Origin: Bacteroidota bacterium
Lineage (GTDB): Bacteria > Bacteroidota > Bacteroidia > Bacteroidales > F082
Direction of reading: 5' to 3'
Length of the DNA stretch: 64,000 nucleotides
Assembly: GCA_016715945.1 (NCBI GenBank)
Contig: JADJXJ010000001.1
Coordinates: forward strand, 1,550,001 to 1,614,000
The translations under genes were made by a program, and so were the position numbers. Below the pieces are notes generated by a model. It did no database searches, was not told where the DNA came from, and saw only the letters and a list, made by a program, of their open reading frames with translations. Each line of letters begins with the position of its first letter. The first letter of the stretch is position 1. Of the stretch, positions 35,617 through 43,925 are shown in pieces.

Positions 35617-36252
35617 ATGTTAACACATAACCAAGCAAACAGCGCTGATGCCTACTTCGACCTTGGCTGCGGTAGGTGTCCGCTGGGAGGCACCCCGAAA
35701 TGCAAAGTAAACACCTGGCGCGAGCTGCTGCTATCCATACGCCAGCTGATGCGGCAGACCGGATTGAAGGAAGAACGCAAATGGGGCGTGCCTTGCTATA
35801 CAGACAATGGCAAAAACATCGTCATCATCGGGGCATTTAAAAACTACTGCAGCATCGCGTTCTTCAAAGGTGCGCTCATGACCGACCCATATGGCTTGCT
35901 TCAAAAACCTGGCGAGAACAGCCAGGAAAGCCGCATCATTAAACTCACCAGCCCCGACCAACTGAACGAAAACGCCGGAAATATCCTTGAGCTTATAGCG
36001 CAAGCCATTGAAATAAAGCGAAAAGGCCTGAAATTCCCAAAAAACACCACCCTGCCTGCCATACCGGCCGAACTTCAGGAAAGCTTTGACCAGTGGCCCG
36101 GGTTCGAAATGGCTTTCCGCAATCTCAGCCCTGGTAAACAGCGCGAATACGTTTATTATTTCAATCAGGCCAGGCAACAATCCACCCGAATATCACGCAT
36201 CGGGCGCAGCCGCAGCAAAATCATGTCGGGCAAAGGCCTCAACGAAAAATAA
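35617..36252 (+). CDS. YdeI/OmdA-like protein with DUF1801 domain
   Basis: 211 residues. An N-terminal stretch, CGRCPLGGTPKCK (about 18-30), has three Cys that might bind metal. Next is a DUF1801-like domain (about 35-145) with ERKWGVPCYTDNGKNIVIIGAFKNY. The last 60 residues (PAELQESFDQWPGFEMAFRN and YVYYFNQARQQSTRISRIGRS) match the YdeI/OmpD-associated helical module found in bacteriocin-protection proteins. It is 47 bases downstream of acs, perhaps co-transcribed. Biochemical function is unknown. Confidence 0.75.
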   Translation: MLTHNQANSADAYFDLGCGRCPLGGTPKCKVNTWRELLLSIRQLMRQTGLKEERKWGVPCYTDNGKNIVIIGAFKNYCSIAFFKGALMTDPYGLLQKPGENSQESRIIKLTSPDQLNENAGNILELIAQAIEIKRKGLKFPKNTTLPAIPAELQESFDQWPGFEMAFRNLSPGKQREYVYYFNQARQQSTRISRIGRSRSKIMSGKGLNEK

Positions 36253-36370
36253 AAAAACCCGGACATTAGCCCGGGCCAAGCGTGTTTATGTCAGAAAAGC
36301 AAGAAGACGTAAAACAAAAAACCGATTGATCGTTAAAATTTTCGATTTAAGCTGAAATACCAAAGAAACC

Positions 36371-36410
36371 TGGCATTGGGAAAGGAGCATTCCTGCTCCT
36401 TTCAATGCCA
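36371..36410. repeat. 40-base inverted repeat (possible sRNA stem or terminator)
   Basis: Left arm TGGCATTG (36371-36378), a two-base bulge (GG) and AAAGGAGC (36381-36388), a six-base loop, then GCTCCTTT and CAATGCCA (36395-36410). This is 16 perfect pairs. It is not followed by a T run on either strand, so a simple intrinsic terminator is not obvious. Confidence 0.6.
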
Positions 36411-36560
36411 GAAATTTGGGTTAGTGAGTTGAGGTTGCTATTTTTTCAATGAACTTTTCGATAATCTGAGTTTGCATCAGAGATAAAAATACAGCACGGC
36501 CACACCCTCAAAACAAAACGTTTTGTGGCATGGCATGGCCGTCATATGTCGAACACGGTT

Positions 36561-36749
36561 TTACCATAATGAACGCAGGCTGATCGACCAAAGCTTGTTG
36601 AACTGCCTGGCCAGCCTGTTTTGTGCTCCCAACCTGTTGTTCCAGATGGAAGGCTGGGAGGTATCGGGCTTGCGGAAACTCGACAAAGGCCAGCGCACCA
36701 GGTCAACCATTGGCTTGCGACGCTCTTTCCTTTTGAACAATCCGAACAT
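36561..36749 (-). CDS. Possible small basic protein (62 aa), unrecognised
   Basis: ATG at 36747-36749; the product starts MFGLFKRKERRKPMVDLV and is rich in Arg, Lys and Trp, ending LWSISLRSLW. Its start resembles short Bacteroidota proteins that begin MFGLFKK. No promoter or ribosome site is evident. It may be a chance frame; a 246-base plus frame covers the same region and looks worse. Confidence 0.22.
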   Translation of the reverse strand: MFGLFKRKERRKPMVDLVRWPLSSFRKPDTSQPSIWNNRLGAQNRLARQFNKLWSISLRSLW

Positions 36750-36939
36750 GTCAGTGAGTATTTTTTGAATTTGTAAATGAGTTATTTAAGAGACATTGTC
36801 AATGCCTGTAATCCCTTTGTTGCCTGGGTACCCGGCCGGTTTATGCTGCATCAGGTATCGCAAAAACGGGAAAAGGACGTCAAACCATTAACAATATCAA
36901 TTCCCAGATGCAAACGATTGCGCAAAGGTTGCAGCCCTG

Positions 36940-38202
36940 CTAAAGATTCACACGAATTCCGCTCTGATAAACAGGCCAGAGTTTTTTCGACGAACGGATG
37001 TTGAATGGTTGAGTGTGATTCAAATAAAAGATCTGCAATCCGCCTTCGCCATACAGGCTGATATATCTGTGCAGATTGAGGCCTGCTCCTAAAGATGTTG
37101 TGGTGGACAGCTGTATTCCGCTGATGTTTTCGTATAGCCTTTCGCGCCCTATGATATTGTCCTTCTGATATTTGTTAACAGTATTGATGGCAGCAACCCC
37201 TTTTTCAACCGTCACATGCTGGGCAGTGTAGAGATTGACCAGCCTGGTTTGCACAAATTCGTATCGCATTCCAACGGGAACGCCTAAATACAGCAGCGTC
37301 TGGTTGTATTCGAGATAAACGCCGTCGAGCGGGAAAGTACGGGTGTAGGTATTGAGTTTGGTGTAAACCAGTCCAGTCTCAAATGCCAGTTTTCGCGACA
37401 GGGGAAGCGAAACCCTGAAACCAAGAGAGAGCGGTGCTTCCAGGCGGCTTTCGTCAATGTCTTTCAAAAAGCGGGTATCAAAAACCATGCGACCCTGGAA
37501 TGGGTCCGGGCCATACCGATAGTTCAGGATGTTGTTGAATAAGCCATTCTGACCAACGATGGAAGCCGGCGCAAAATTGTAGTTGAATGCCAGGGCTGTT
37601 TTGTTCCGTTCTCCGGAAACATAATCCACAAGCTCTGCAATGTTTTCTTCCTTCAGTTTTTCGAGCATCTCATCCAAAGCCATACGCACTGCCTCATCCG
37701 AAAGTGGCACCTGGGTCAGTGCTCCGACAGGGCTGGTATCTTCGGATCTGATGGACTCCGTATTTTCTTGTGGATCAACGACAGCTGCCAGTTCGGTTTT
37801 CCCTACTGACTGTAAATCAACGCTATGCTGGATATTTTCAGGGCGTTGCGGCGCTGTTTGTGTGGTATAAAGCTTTCCTGAATCTTTGGCCTGAGACAGC
37901 TCAATGGCATTATCGGAGGCAGTTGCTCCGGGCGCTTCAACGGCTGCTCCGGTATCGGAGGCTGAGACTTCAGCGGTTTGCGTTGCGGGTAGCGTGGTGC
38001 TTTCTTGCTTCTGGAGCACAAATGGCAGGCTGATGAGCAACAAAAGTGCAGCTGCAATGGCAGTTATCCTGTAGATGACCAATCTGCGACGTCTTTGCTG
38101 TGCAGCCTGTATGGCTTCCCAAACGCCTTTGGGAGGCTCGGGAGCCCAGTTGTTTAGTTTTTCGCGGAAAATTTCCGCTATTTTATCTTCCTTACTGTTC
38201 AT
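36940..38202 (-). CDS. Anti-sigma-like protein fused to an outer-membrane beta-barrel-like domain
   Basis: 420 residues from ATG 38200-38202, overlapping the sigma-factor gene by 11 bases; a TTG seven codons upstream was rejected. The N-terminus has the Bacteroidota motif FREKLNNWAPEPPKGVWEAI (12-31), which precedes a membrane helix (about 42-62). A low-complexity Ser/Thr/Ala/Glu linker (about 65-155) leads to a C-terminal half with alternating-hydrophobic strands typical of a small barrel or PorT-like fold (LGFRVSLPLSRKLAFETGLV, ASTSL-like repeats). It is probably the regulatory partner of the ECF sigma factor, coupling envelope state to transcription; its location may be inner membrane with a large periplasmic domain. 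Confidence 0.65.
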   Translation of the reverse strand: MNSKEDKIAEIFREKLNNWAPEPPKGVWEAIQAAQQRRRRLVIYRITAIAAALLLLISLPFVLQKQESTTLPATQTAEVSASDTGAAVEAPGATASDNAIELSQAKDSGKLYTTQTAPQRPENIQHSVDLQSVGKTELAAVVDPQENTESIRSEDTSPVGALTQVPLSDEAVRMALDEMLEKLKEENIAELVDYVSGERNKTALAFNYNFAPASIVGQNGLFNNILNYRYGPDPFQGRMVFDTRFLKDIDESRLEAPLSLGFRVSLPLSRKLAFETGLVYTKLNTYTRTFPLDGVYLEYNQTLLYLGVPVGMRYEFVQTRLVNLYTAQHVTVEKGVAAINTVNKYQKDNIIGRERLYENISGIQLSTTTSLGAGLNLHRYISLYGEGGLQIFYLNHTQPFNIRSSKKLWPVYQSGIRVNL

Positions 38203-38734
38203 CGCCTCTGTCTTTTTTTCCAAGCCGCTGCATCAGCCATTGTCTGGCCCGGGCATATTGCGACTTGGATGTTCCTTCGCTGATATTCAGCATATCACCA
38301 ATTTCCTGATGGCTGTAGCCCTCGATGGCAAAAAGATTGAACACCGTCCGGAACCCCGGTGGCAGCGTCTGGATCAACGCCAGTAGCTCGCGCTCCGAAT
38401 ATTGATCCACCGGTGTAGCCTGCTGACTTGACATTCCTCTCAATGCTTCGAGCTCAGCTGTATTTTTTAACACGTCGTTTTTTCTCAACTTCTCCAGTGC
38501 GGTGTTTACCACGATCCGGCGAACCCAGCCCTCGAGCGAACCCTCGAACCGGTATTGCCCCAGGTGGTTGAAAACCCTGATAAATGCCTCCTGCAGATAG
38601 TCTTTGGCCGTATCTGCATCATTGGCATACCTCAGGCAAACCCCGTACATCCGGGGGGCAAAGGTGTCGTAGAAAAGCTTCTGGGCTTTGGCGTCACCTT
38701 TGAGGCAGTCTTTGATCAGTTGTTTTTCGTCCAT
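38192..38734 (-). CDS. ECF-type RNA polymerase sigma factor
   Basis: 180 residues from ATG 38732-38734 (a TTG four codons upstream was not chosen). Region 2 is recognisable (FYDTFAPRMYGVCLRY and AKDYLQEAFIRVFNHL, with the core-binding QEAF motif), followed by GWVRRIVVNTALEKLRK. Region 4 holds LPPGFRTVFNLFAIEGYSHQEIGDML and GTSKSQYARARQWL, the helix-turn-helix that reads the -35-type element. It is co-transcribed with the anti-sigma-like barrel gene, an arrangement usual in Bacteroidota. Regulon unknown. Confidence 0.93.
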   Translation of the reverse strand: MDEKQLIKDCLKGDAKAQKLFYDTFAPRMYGVCLRYANDADTAKDYLQEAFIRVFNHLGQYRFEGSLEGWVRRIVVNTALEKLRKNDVLKNTAELEALRGMSSQQATPVDQYSERELLALIQTLPPGFRTVFNLFAIEGYSHQEIGDMLNISEGTSKSQYARARQWLMQRLGKKDRGDEQ

Positions 38735-38825
38735 CACACCGGTCAAAAACGCCCTTTCTCCCCGTCTAAGGCTTGTAGATGAAAAGGCATGGATTAAAGT
38801 TGCAGCTTATCTCAAATTTCTGCTT

Positions 38826-38850
38826 CAAAATTAGATGAAATTGAACCAAA
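38826..38850 (-). promoter_or_regulatory. Candidate promoter of the sigma/anti-sigma operon
   Basis: Plus-strand CAAAATTA (38826-38833) gives a perfect TAATTTTG on the minus strand. The nearest TTTG (CAAA at 38847-38850) is only 13 bases away, shorter than usual. The leader would be about 85 bases. Confidence 0.35.
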
Positions 38851-38882
38851 AAACTACTTTATGCACGCTTAGACTTAAAATC

Positions 38883-38921
38883 GAAAAAGGTTGTCCGAAG
38901 CGCTTGCCGGACAACCTCTTT
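38883..38921 (-). terminator. Intrinsic terminator of pckA
   Basis: Arms AGGTTGTCCG (38888-38897) and CGGACAACCT (38908-38917), ten perfect pairs, 10-base loop. On the minus strand the hairpin is followed by a T run (plus-strand A at 38884-38888). It lies 21 bases beyond the pckA stop. Confidence 0.85.
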
Positions 38922-38941
38922 AAAACGCAAACCAAGGATAA

Positions 38942-40558
38942 TTAGGGTCTTGGGCCAGCTTCGACGAGCTTGCGTCCTTCTTCGGTGTCGGTATATTTTT
39001 CAAAGTTGTTGATGAAGAGTTTGGCAAGCATATCGGCTTTGCGGTCGAACTCAGCAGGGTCGGCGTAGGTATTTTTTGTAAACAGGATGTTGGGGTCGAT
39101 GCCTGGCAGTTCGGTGGGCACTGTTAGCCGGAAACGTGGTGTCACGCGGGTGGGTGCCTTTTCGATGCTGCCGTCGAGGATGGCATCGATGATGGCACGT
39201 GTCACTTTGATCGGGATACGCTTGCCGGTTCCGTTCCAGCCGGTATTTACGAGATAAGCTTTTGCTCCGGCGGCTTCCATGCGTTTCACCAACTCGATGG
39301 CATATTTTGTGGGATGCAAGGCCAGGAAAGCATTGCCAAAACATGCGGAGAAAGTCGGCTGTGGCTCGGTGACGCCACGCTCAGTGCCAGCCAGCTTGGC
39401 GGTGAATCCCGACAGGAAGTGATATTTTGTCTGTTCGCTGTTCAGTATGGCTACCGGAGGCAATACCCCGAAAGCATCGGCGGTGAGGAAGATAACCTTG
39501 GTGGCATGACCGCCCTTCGATACGGGTTTCACAATCCTTTCGATGTGATAGATGGGATAGGAAACACGCGTGTTCTCGGTTTTTGATGCATCCGAAAAAT
39601 CGATAGACCCATCGGGGCGTACGACCACATTTTCGAGCAGCGCATCGCGACGTATGGCATGGTAAATATCCGGTTCGTTCTCCTCGCTCAGGTTGATGCA
39701 CTTGGCATAGCATCCGCCTTCGAAATTGAACACCCCATCGTCATCCCATCCGTGTTCGTCGTCGCCAATGAGCCAGCGCTTGGGGTCGGTTGAAAGAGTG
39801 GTTTTGCCTGTGCCCGACAACCCGAAGAAAATGGCTACATCCCCTTTCTCACCCATGTTGGCCGAGCAGTGCATGGAAGCAATACCCTTGAGCGGGAGGT
39901 AGTAATTCATCATGGTGAAGATACCTTTCTTCATTTCGCCTCCATACCATGTGCCGCCTATGAGCTGCATGTGTTCGGTCAGGTTGAACACGACAAAATT
40001 TTCGCTGTTCATTCCCATTTCCTTCCAGCGGGGGTTGGTAGTTTTGCTGGCCGTAAGCACGACAAAATCAGGCTTATAGGTCTTGAGTTCTTCTTCGGTG
40101 GGCCGGATAAACATATTTTTGACAAAATGGGCCTGCCAGGCTACTTCCATCACAAACCTGACGCAAAGCCTGCTGTCGGGGTTGGCGCCGGCAAAGGTGT
40201 CCATCACATAGATATCTTTTCCTTCGAACTGGGCTGCCGAGATGGCTTTGAGATATTTCCAGTGTTCGGGATCGAGCGGGCGGTTGTCGTTTTTTCCCTG
40301 GGTGGACCACCAGACGGTATCTTTGGAAATATCATCATAGACGATGTATTTGTCTTTGGGCGACCTGCCGGTGAAAATACCTGTATCTACCGCAACAGCG
40401 CCGGTGTTGGTCACCACGCCTTTTTCGTAACCCTGAAGGGCCGGGTTGGTTTCGTGTTCGAATAAGGTGTCGTAATCGGGATTGTAATAAATCCTTCCAA
40501 CGCTTTTAATGCCGTAGCCTGCCAGGTCGGCCCTGAGTTTTGGTTCGTCGAATTGCAT
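38942..40558 (-). CDS. pckA: Phosphoenolpyruvate carboxykinase (ATP)
   Basis: 538 residues, full family length. The kinase-1a P-loop is FFGLSGTGKTTLSTDP (about 240-255), followed by LIGDDEHGWDDDGVFNFEGG with the metal-binding Asp residues. Other hallmarks are FTGRSPKDKY (about 62-71), YGGEMKKGIF and the substrate-binding Arg in GTERGVTEPQPTFSACFG. It converts oxaloacetate plus ATP to PEP and CO2. Own promoter and terminator. With PpdK next to it, it gives two routes to PEP, as expected for gluconeogenesis or fermentative CO2 fixation. Confidence 0.97.
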   Translation of the reverse strand: MQFDEPKLRADLAGYGIKSVGRIYYNPDYDTLFEHETNPALQGYEKGVVTNTGAVAVDTGIFTGRSPKDKYIVYDDISKDTVWWSTQGKNDNRPLDPEHWKYLKAISAAQFEGKDIYVMDTFAGANPDSRLCVRFVMEVAWQAHFVKNMFIRPTEEELKTYKPDFVVLTASKTTNPRWKEMGMNSENFVVFNLTEHMQLIGGTWYGGEMKKGIFTMMNYYLPLKGIASMHCSANMGEKGDVAIFFGLSGTGKTTLSTDPKRWLIGDDEHGWDDDGVFNFEGGCYAKCINLSEENEPDIYHAIRRDALLENVVVRPDGSIDFSDASKTENTRVSYPIYHIERIVKPVSKGGHATKVIFLTADAFGVLPPVAILNSEQTKYHFLSGFTAKLAGTERGVTEPQPTFSACFGNAFLALHPTKYAIELVKRMEAAGAKAYLVNTGWNGTGKRIPIKVTRAIIDAILDGSIEKAPTRVTPRFRLTVPTELPGIDPNILFTKNTYADPAEFDRKADMLAKLFINNFEKYTDTEEGRKLVEAGPRP

Positions 40559-40602
40559 AAGTTGCGTGTTTGGTGAGTTATTGATTTTTTCGTGACAGGC
40601 TG

Positions 40603-40632
40603 CAAAATTAAAAAAAGCAGTCCCTTCTAAAA
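40603..40632 (-). promoter_or_regulatory. Candidate promoter of pckA
   Basis: Plus-strand CAAAATTA (40603-40610) is a perfect minus-strand TAATTTTG. A TTTT (three of four to TTTG) lies at 40629-40632, with 18 bases between. The distance to the start codon is about 45 bases. Confidence 0.5.
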
Positions 40633-40703
40633 CGATTGCGGAAAAAATATACCCACCTGCAGATTGCTCAGCCTGCTTGAGGCTTATGACCCGGAAACAT
40701 AAA

Positions 40704-40740
40704 AAACAAACAGCGCCGCCTTTCGGGCAGCGCTGTTTTT
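40704..40740 (-). terminator. Intrinsic terminator of ppdK (possibly bidirectional)
   Basis: Hairpin with CAGCGC (40711-40716) paired to GCGCTG (40730-40735), extended by inner GCC/GGC pairs. A runs precede and T runs follow, so it can work on either strand. It lies 28 bases past the ppdK stop on the minus strand. Confidence 0.8.
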
Positions 40741-40767
40741 CAAATAGTTAAAGATTTATTTTCCGGA

Positions 40768-43560
40768 CTATTTGGATTTTTTCTTATCCTTCTTGTCCTT
40801 TTTGGTTTTAGCATCTTTTTTGGCTTTCTGGGCCATTTTTTCGCGCACGGCAGCCTGGGCAGCTGCAAGACGGGCGATTGGCACACGGAAAGGTGAGCAG
40901 CTCACATAGTTGAGGCCGGCTTCGTGGCAGAATTCGACCGAGCTGGGTTCGCCACCATGTTCGCCGCAGATGCCCAGTTTGATGTCAGGACGGGTTTTGC
41001 GGCCCTTCTTCACAGCCATCTTCACCAGTTTGCCCACACCATCGCGGTCGAGCACTTCGAAGGGATCGTGCTTGAGGATGCCTTTTTTCTTGTAGATGTC
41101 GAGGAATTTGCCGGCATCGTCGCGCGAGTAGCCGAAGGTCATCTGGGTGAGGTCGTTGGTGCCAAAGCTGAAGAATTCGGCAGATTGGGCGATCTCATCG
41201 GCGGTTACGGCAGCGCGGGGCACCTCGATCATGGTTCCGACGAGGTATTCGATGCTGTCGCTACGCTCGGCAAACACAGCTTCAGCTGTTTTGCGGACGA
41301 TGTTTTCCTGCATGCGCATTTCGGCCAGGGTGCCGGTGAGGGGGATCATGATCTCGGGCAGGGCTTGGATGCCGCGTGCTTTGAGGTTGAGAGCAGCCTC
41401 GATGATGGCACGGGTTTGCATCTCGGTGATTTCGGGATAGGTGTTGCCCAGGCGGCATCCACGGTGGCCGAGCATGGGGTTGAACTCATGGAGTTCTTCC
41501 ACCTTGTGTTTGATTTGTTCCACGCTAAGGCCCATCACCTCGGCCATTTCTTTCTGGCCTTTTTCGTCGTGGGGCACAAATTCATGCAAGGGCGGGTCGA
41601 GCAGGCGCACAGTCACGGGCAGGCCTTCCATGGCTTCGAAGATGCCTTCGAAGTCTTCGCGCTGGATGGGAAGCAGCTTTTCGAGCGCTTTGCGGCGTCC
41701 GGCTTCGTCGCTGGCGAGAATCATCTCGCGCATGGCAACAATCTTGTTGCCGCCGAAGAACATATGCTCGGTGCGGCACAAGCCGATACCTTTGGCGCCG
41801 AAGTTGCGGGCTACACGTGCATCGTGCGGGGTGTCGGCATTGGTGCGTACGTACATGCGCGATTTTTTGTCGGCCAATTCCATCAGCTTGCCGAAATAAC
41901 CGCTGAGTTCGGGTTCTTTGGTTTCGATGCGTCCTTCGTAAACTTCACCGGTTGAGCCATTGAGCGAAATGAAATCACCTTCCTTGAAGGTCTTGTCTCC
42001 CATGGTCACGGTGCGGTTCTTGTAGTCGATCTTGATGGTGCCGGCGCCCGAAACGCAGCATTTACCCATACCGCGGGCAACTACAGCAGCATGGCTGGTC
42101 ATACCGCCGCGTGCGGTGAGGATGCCTTCGGCCACGTTCATGCCCTTGAGGTCTTCGGGTGATGTTTCGATGCGTACCAGTACGACTTTTTTGCCCTGTG
42201 CAGCCCAGGTTTCAGCCTCATCGGCGTGGAATACAATCTGTCCGGTGGCGGCACCAGGCGAAGCGGGCAGACCTTTGGCAAGCACCTTGGCTTTTGCAAG
42301 GGCAGCCTTGTCGAATACGGGGTGAAGCAGTTCGTCGAGACGGTTGGGCTCAACGCGGAGCAGGGCTTCGTTCTTGGTGATCATGCCTTCTTCGAGCATC
42401 TCGATAGCAATGCGCACCATGGCAGCGCCTGTGCGTTTACCGTTGCGGGTTTGCAGGATCCACAGCTTGCCTTCCTGAATTGTGAACTCGAGGTCCTGCA
42501 TATCGCGGTAGTGGTTTTCGAGTTTCTGCTGCAGATCGTCGAGCTCCTTGTAAACTTCGGGCATCACCTCCTCAAGTGAGGGATACTTAGCTTTGCGCTC
42601 TTCTTCGCTGATGTTTTGCAAAGCAGCCCAACGACGCGAGCCTTCGAGGGTGATTTCCTGGGGTGTGCGGATACCGGCCACCACGTCTTCGCCCTGTGCA
42701 TTGATCAGATACTCGCCGTTGAAGATGTTTTCGCCTGTAGACGAATCGCGGGTAAAGGCCACACCTGTACCAGAGTTTTCGCCCATGTTGCCAAACACCA
42801 TTGCCTGAACGTTAACAGCAGTGCCCCACTCTTCGGGGATGTTGTTCAGCTGGCGGTAAACAATGGCACGTTCGTTCATCCAGCTGTTGAACACAGCTAT
42901 GATAGCACCCCAGAGCTGTTCCCAGGGATCGGCAGGAAAATCCTTACCGGTAGCTTCTTTCACAGCTGTCTTGAAGCGGTGGACAAGTTCCTTGAGGTCG
43001 TCGGTGGTGAGCTCGGTGTCGAGTTTTACCCCTTTTTCTTCTTTGATGTGGTCGATGATTTCTTCAAAGGGATCGTGGTCTTCCTTCGATTTGGGTTTCA
43101 TTCCCAGCACAACGTCGCCATACATCTGTACGAAACGGCGGTAGGAGTCCCATGCAAAGCGCTCGTTTCCGGTTTTGCGGGCGAGGCCTTCTACAGCCTG
43201 GTCGTTCAGACCGAGGTTGAGCACGGTGTCCATCATGCCGGGCATCGAAGCACGCGAACCGGAGCGTACCGACATGAGGCAGGGGTTGTTGGGATCAGCA
43301 AAGCTGGTGCCCATTACTTTTTCTACTTTGCGCATGGCCTCTTCCACCTGCTCCTTGATGAGCGAAACCACATAATCGCGGCCCTTCTGGTTGTAGAGGG
43401 TGCACACCTCGGTGGTAATGGTGAAGCCGGGAGGCACAGGCATGCCAATGAGGTTCATTTCGGCCAGATTGGCGCCCTTGCCACCCAAGAGGTTGCGCAT
43501 TGAGGCGTCTCCATCGGCTTTGCGGTCGCCGAAGAAGTAAACATACTTTGTTTTAGCCAT
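40768..43560 (-). CDS. ppdK: Pyruvate, phosphate dikinase
   Basis: 930 residues; typical proteins have about 875-910. Domains in order: ATP-grasp nucleotide-binding region (to about 340), the phosphohistidine domain with the catalytic His in ARGGMTSHAAVVARG, and a C-terminal TIM barrel ending with GICGEHGGEPSS (catalytic Cys). It interconverts pyruvate, ATP and Pi with PEP, AMP and PPi. The extra length is a Lys/Asp-rich tail from about residue 908 (KAKKDAKTKKDKKDKKKSK). Regulation may be by PDRP, but no such gene is in the window. Starts at ATG 43558-43560. Confidence 0.97.
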   Translation of the reverse strand: MAKTKYVYFFGDRKADGDASMRNLLGGKGANLAEMNLIGMPVPPGFTITTEVCTLYNQKGRDYVVSLIKEQVEEAMRKVEKVMGTSFADPNNPCLMSVRSGSRASMPGMMDTVLNLGLNDQAVEGLARKTGNERFAWDSYRRFVQMYGDVVLGMKPKSKEDHDPFEEIIDHIKEEKGVKLDTELTTDDLKELVHRFKTAVKEATGKDFPADPWEQLWGAIIAVFNSWMNERAIVYRQLNNIPEEWGTAVNVQAMVFGNMGENSGTGVAFTRDSSTGENIFNGEYLINAQGEDVVAGIRTPQEITLEGSRRWAALQNISEEERKAKYPSLEEVMPEVYKELDDLQQKLENHYRDMQDLEFTIQEGKLWILQTRNGKRTGAAMVRIAIEMLEEGMITKNEALLRVEPNRLDELLHPVFDKAALAKAKVLAKGLPASPGAATGQIVFHADEAETWAAQGKKVVLVRIETSPEDLKGMNVAEGILTARGGMTSHAAVVARGMGKCCVSGAGTIKIDYKNRTVTMGDKTFKEGDFISLNGSTGEVYEGRIETKEPELSGYFGKLMELADKKSRMYVRTNADTPHDARVARNFGAKGIGLCRTEHMFFGGNKIVAMREMILASDEAGRRKALEKLLPIQREDFEGIFEAMEGLPVTVRLLDPPLHEFVPHDEKGQKEMAEVMGLSVEQIKHKVEELHEFNPMLGHRGCRLGNTYPEITEMQTRAIIEAALNLKARGIQALPEIMIPLTGTLAEMRMQENIVRKTAEAVFAERSDSIEYLVGTMIEVPRAAVTADEIAQSAEFFSFGTNDLTQMTFGYSRDDAGKFLDIYKKKGILKHDPFEVLDRDGVGKLVKMAVKKGRKTRPDIKLGICGEHGGEPSSVEFCHEAGLNYVSCSPFRVPIARLAAAQAAVREKMAQKAKKDAKTKKDKKDKKKSK

Positions 43561-43925
43561 TGTAAATCGTTTAGATTATGTTGATAATGTGAAGATTATG
43601 CAGCGTTTGCATCTTCTTTTTAAGGAGTTGCAAAGATAAGAAACTGCCGCAAAGCAACAAGCCTGATTCAGACCATTTTACATCTGCCCGATTGCAAACG
43701 GTTGAGGCGGGCATCCTGATAATCCCCCGTTCTGCAAAAGGCTATGGTGTTTCATCATGGCCGTCAAGTCCGATAATATGTTGCAAACGGCCGTCGCACG
43801 ACTATTTAAACGATTTCTAAATAATCCGGCAGCAAAGCGAATTGGCCACTGCCCTCTGGCAGGGTTGAAGAAAAATGAGCAACTTCGTTCCGTCGAAACC
43901 TTTTTCTTTATTAACCCTAACATCT
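43561..43925. other. 365-base gap between ppdK and the saccharopine pathway genes
   Basis: Divergent gap. It holds the ppdK promoter candidate and two copies of TTGCAAACGG (43692-43701 and 43781-43790). No Bacteroidota-type promoter was evident for the plus-strand genes, and no small gene was convincing. Confidence 0.5.
43631..43660 (-). promoter_or_regulatory. Candidate promoter of ppdK
   Basis: Plus-strand CAAAGATA (43631-43638) is a perfect minus-strand TATCTTTG. A TTG lies 19 bases upstream (plus CAA at 43658-43660). The leader would be about 65-70 bases. Confidence 0.5.

Larger units (their letters stand above)
36253..36939. other. 687-base intergenic region with a strong hairpin and no confident gene
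   Basis: Between the YdeI-like gene and the anti-sigma/barrel gene. It holds a weak CCCGG/CCGGG stem at about 36259-36275, the long hairpin at 36371-36410, an AT-rich stretch around 36440-36500, and a 62-codon minus frame at 36561-36749. Composition is otherwise unremarkable. No tRNA or riboswitch fold was recognised. Confidence 0.5.

Noticed and set aside
36777..37004. 75-codon plus frame over the start of the gap and the barrel gene
   Set aside because: It overlaps the 3' end of the anti-sigma/barrel gene and has no recognisable features.
40924..41955. 343-codon plus-strand frame inside ppdK
   Set aside because: It is antisense to the well-conserved ppdK, is rich in His, Phe and Val, and lacks any family feature. 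A third-position GC effect explains the long open frame.
43692..43790. Two copies of TTGCAAACGG 89 bases apart in the ppdK/LKR gap
   Set aside because: Ten bases repeated twice is weak and no spacing or symmetry points to a binding site. Noted in case a genome scan finds it upstream of other genes.
43678..43923. 81-codon minus frame in the ppdK/LKR gap
   Set aside because: It sits in a promoter region, mixes Cys and Arg in no clear pattern, and has no upstream promoter or homology-like motifs.
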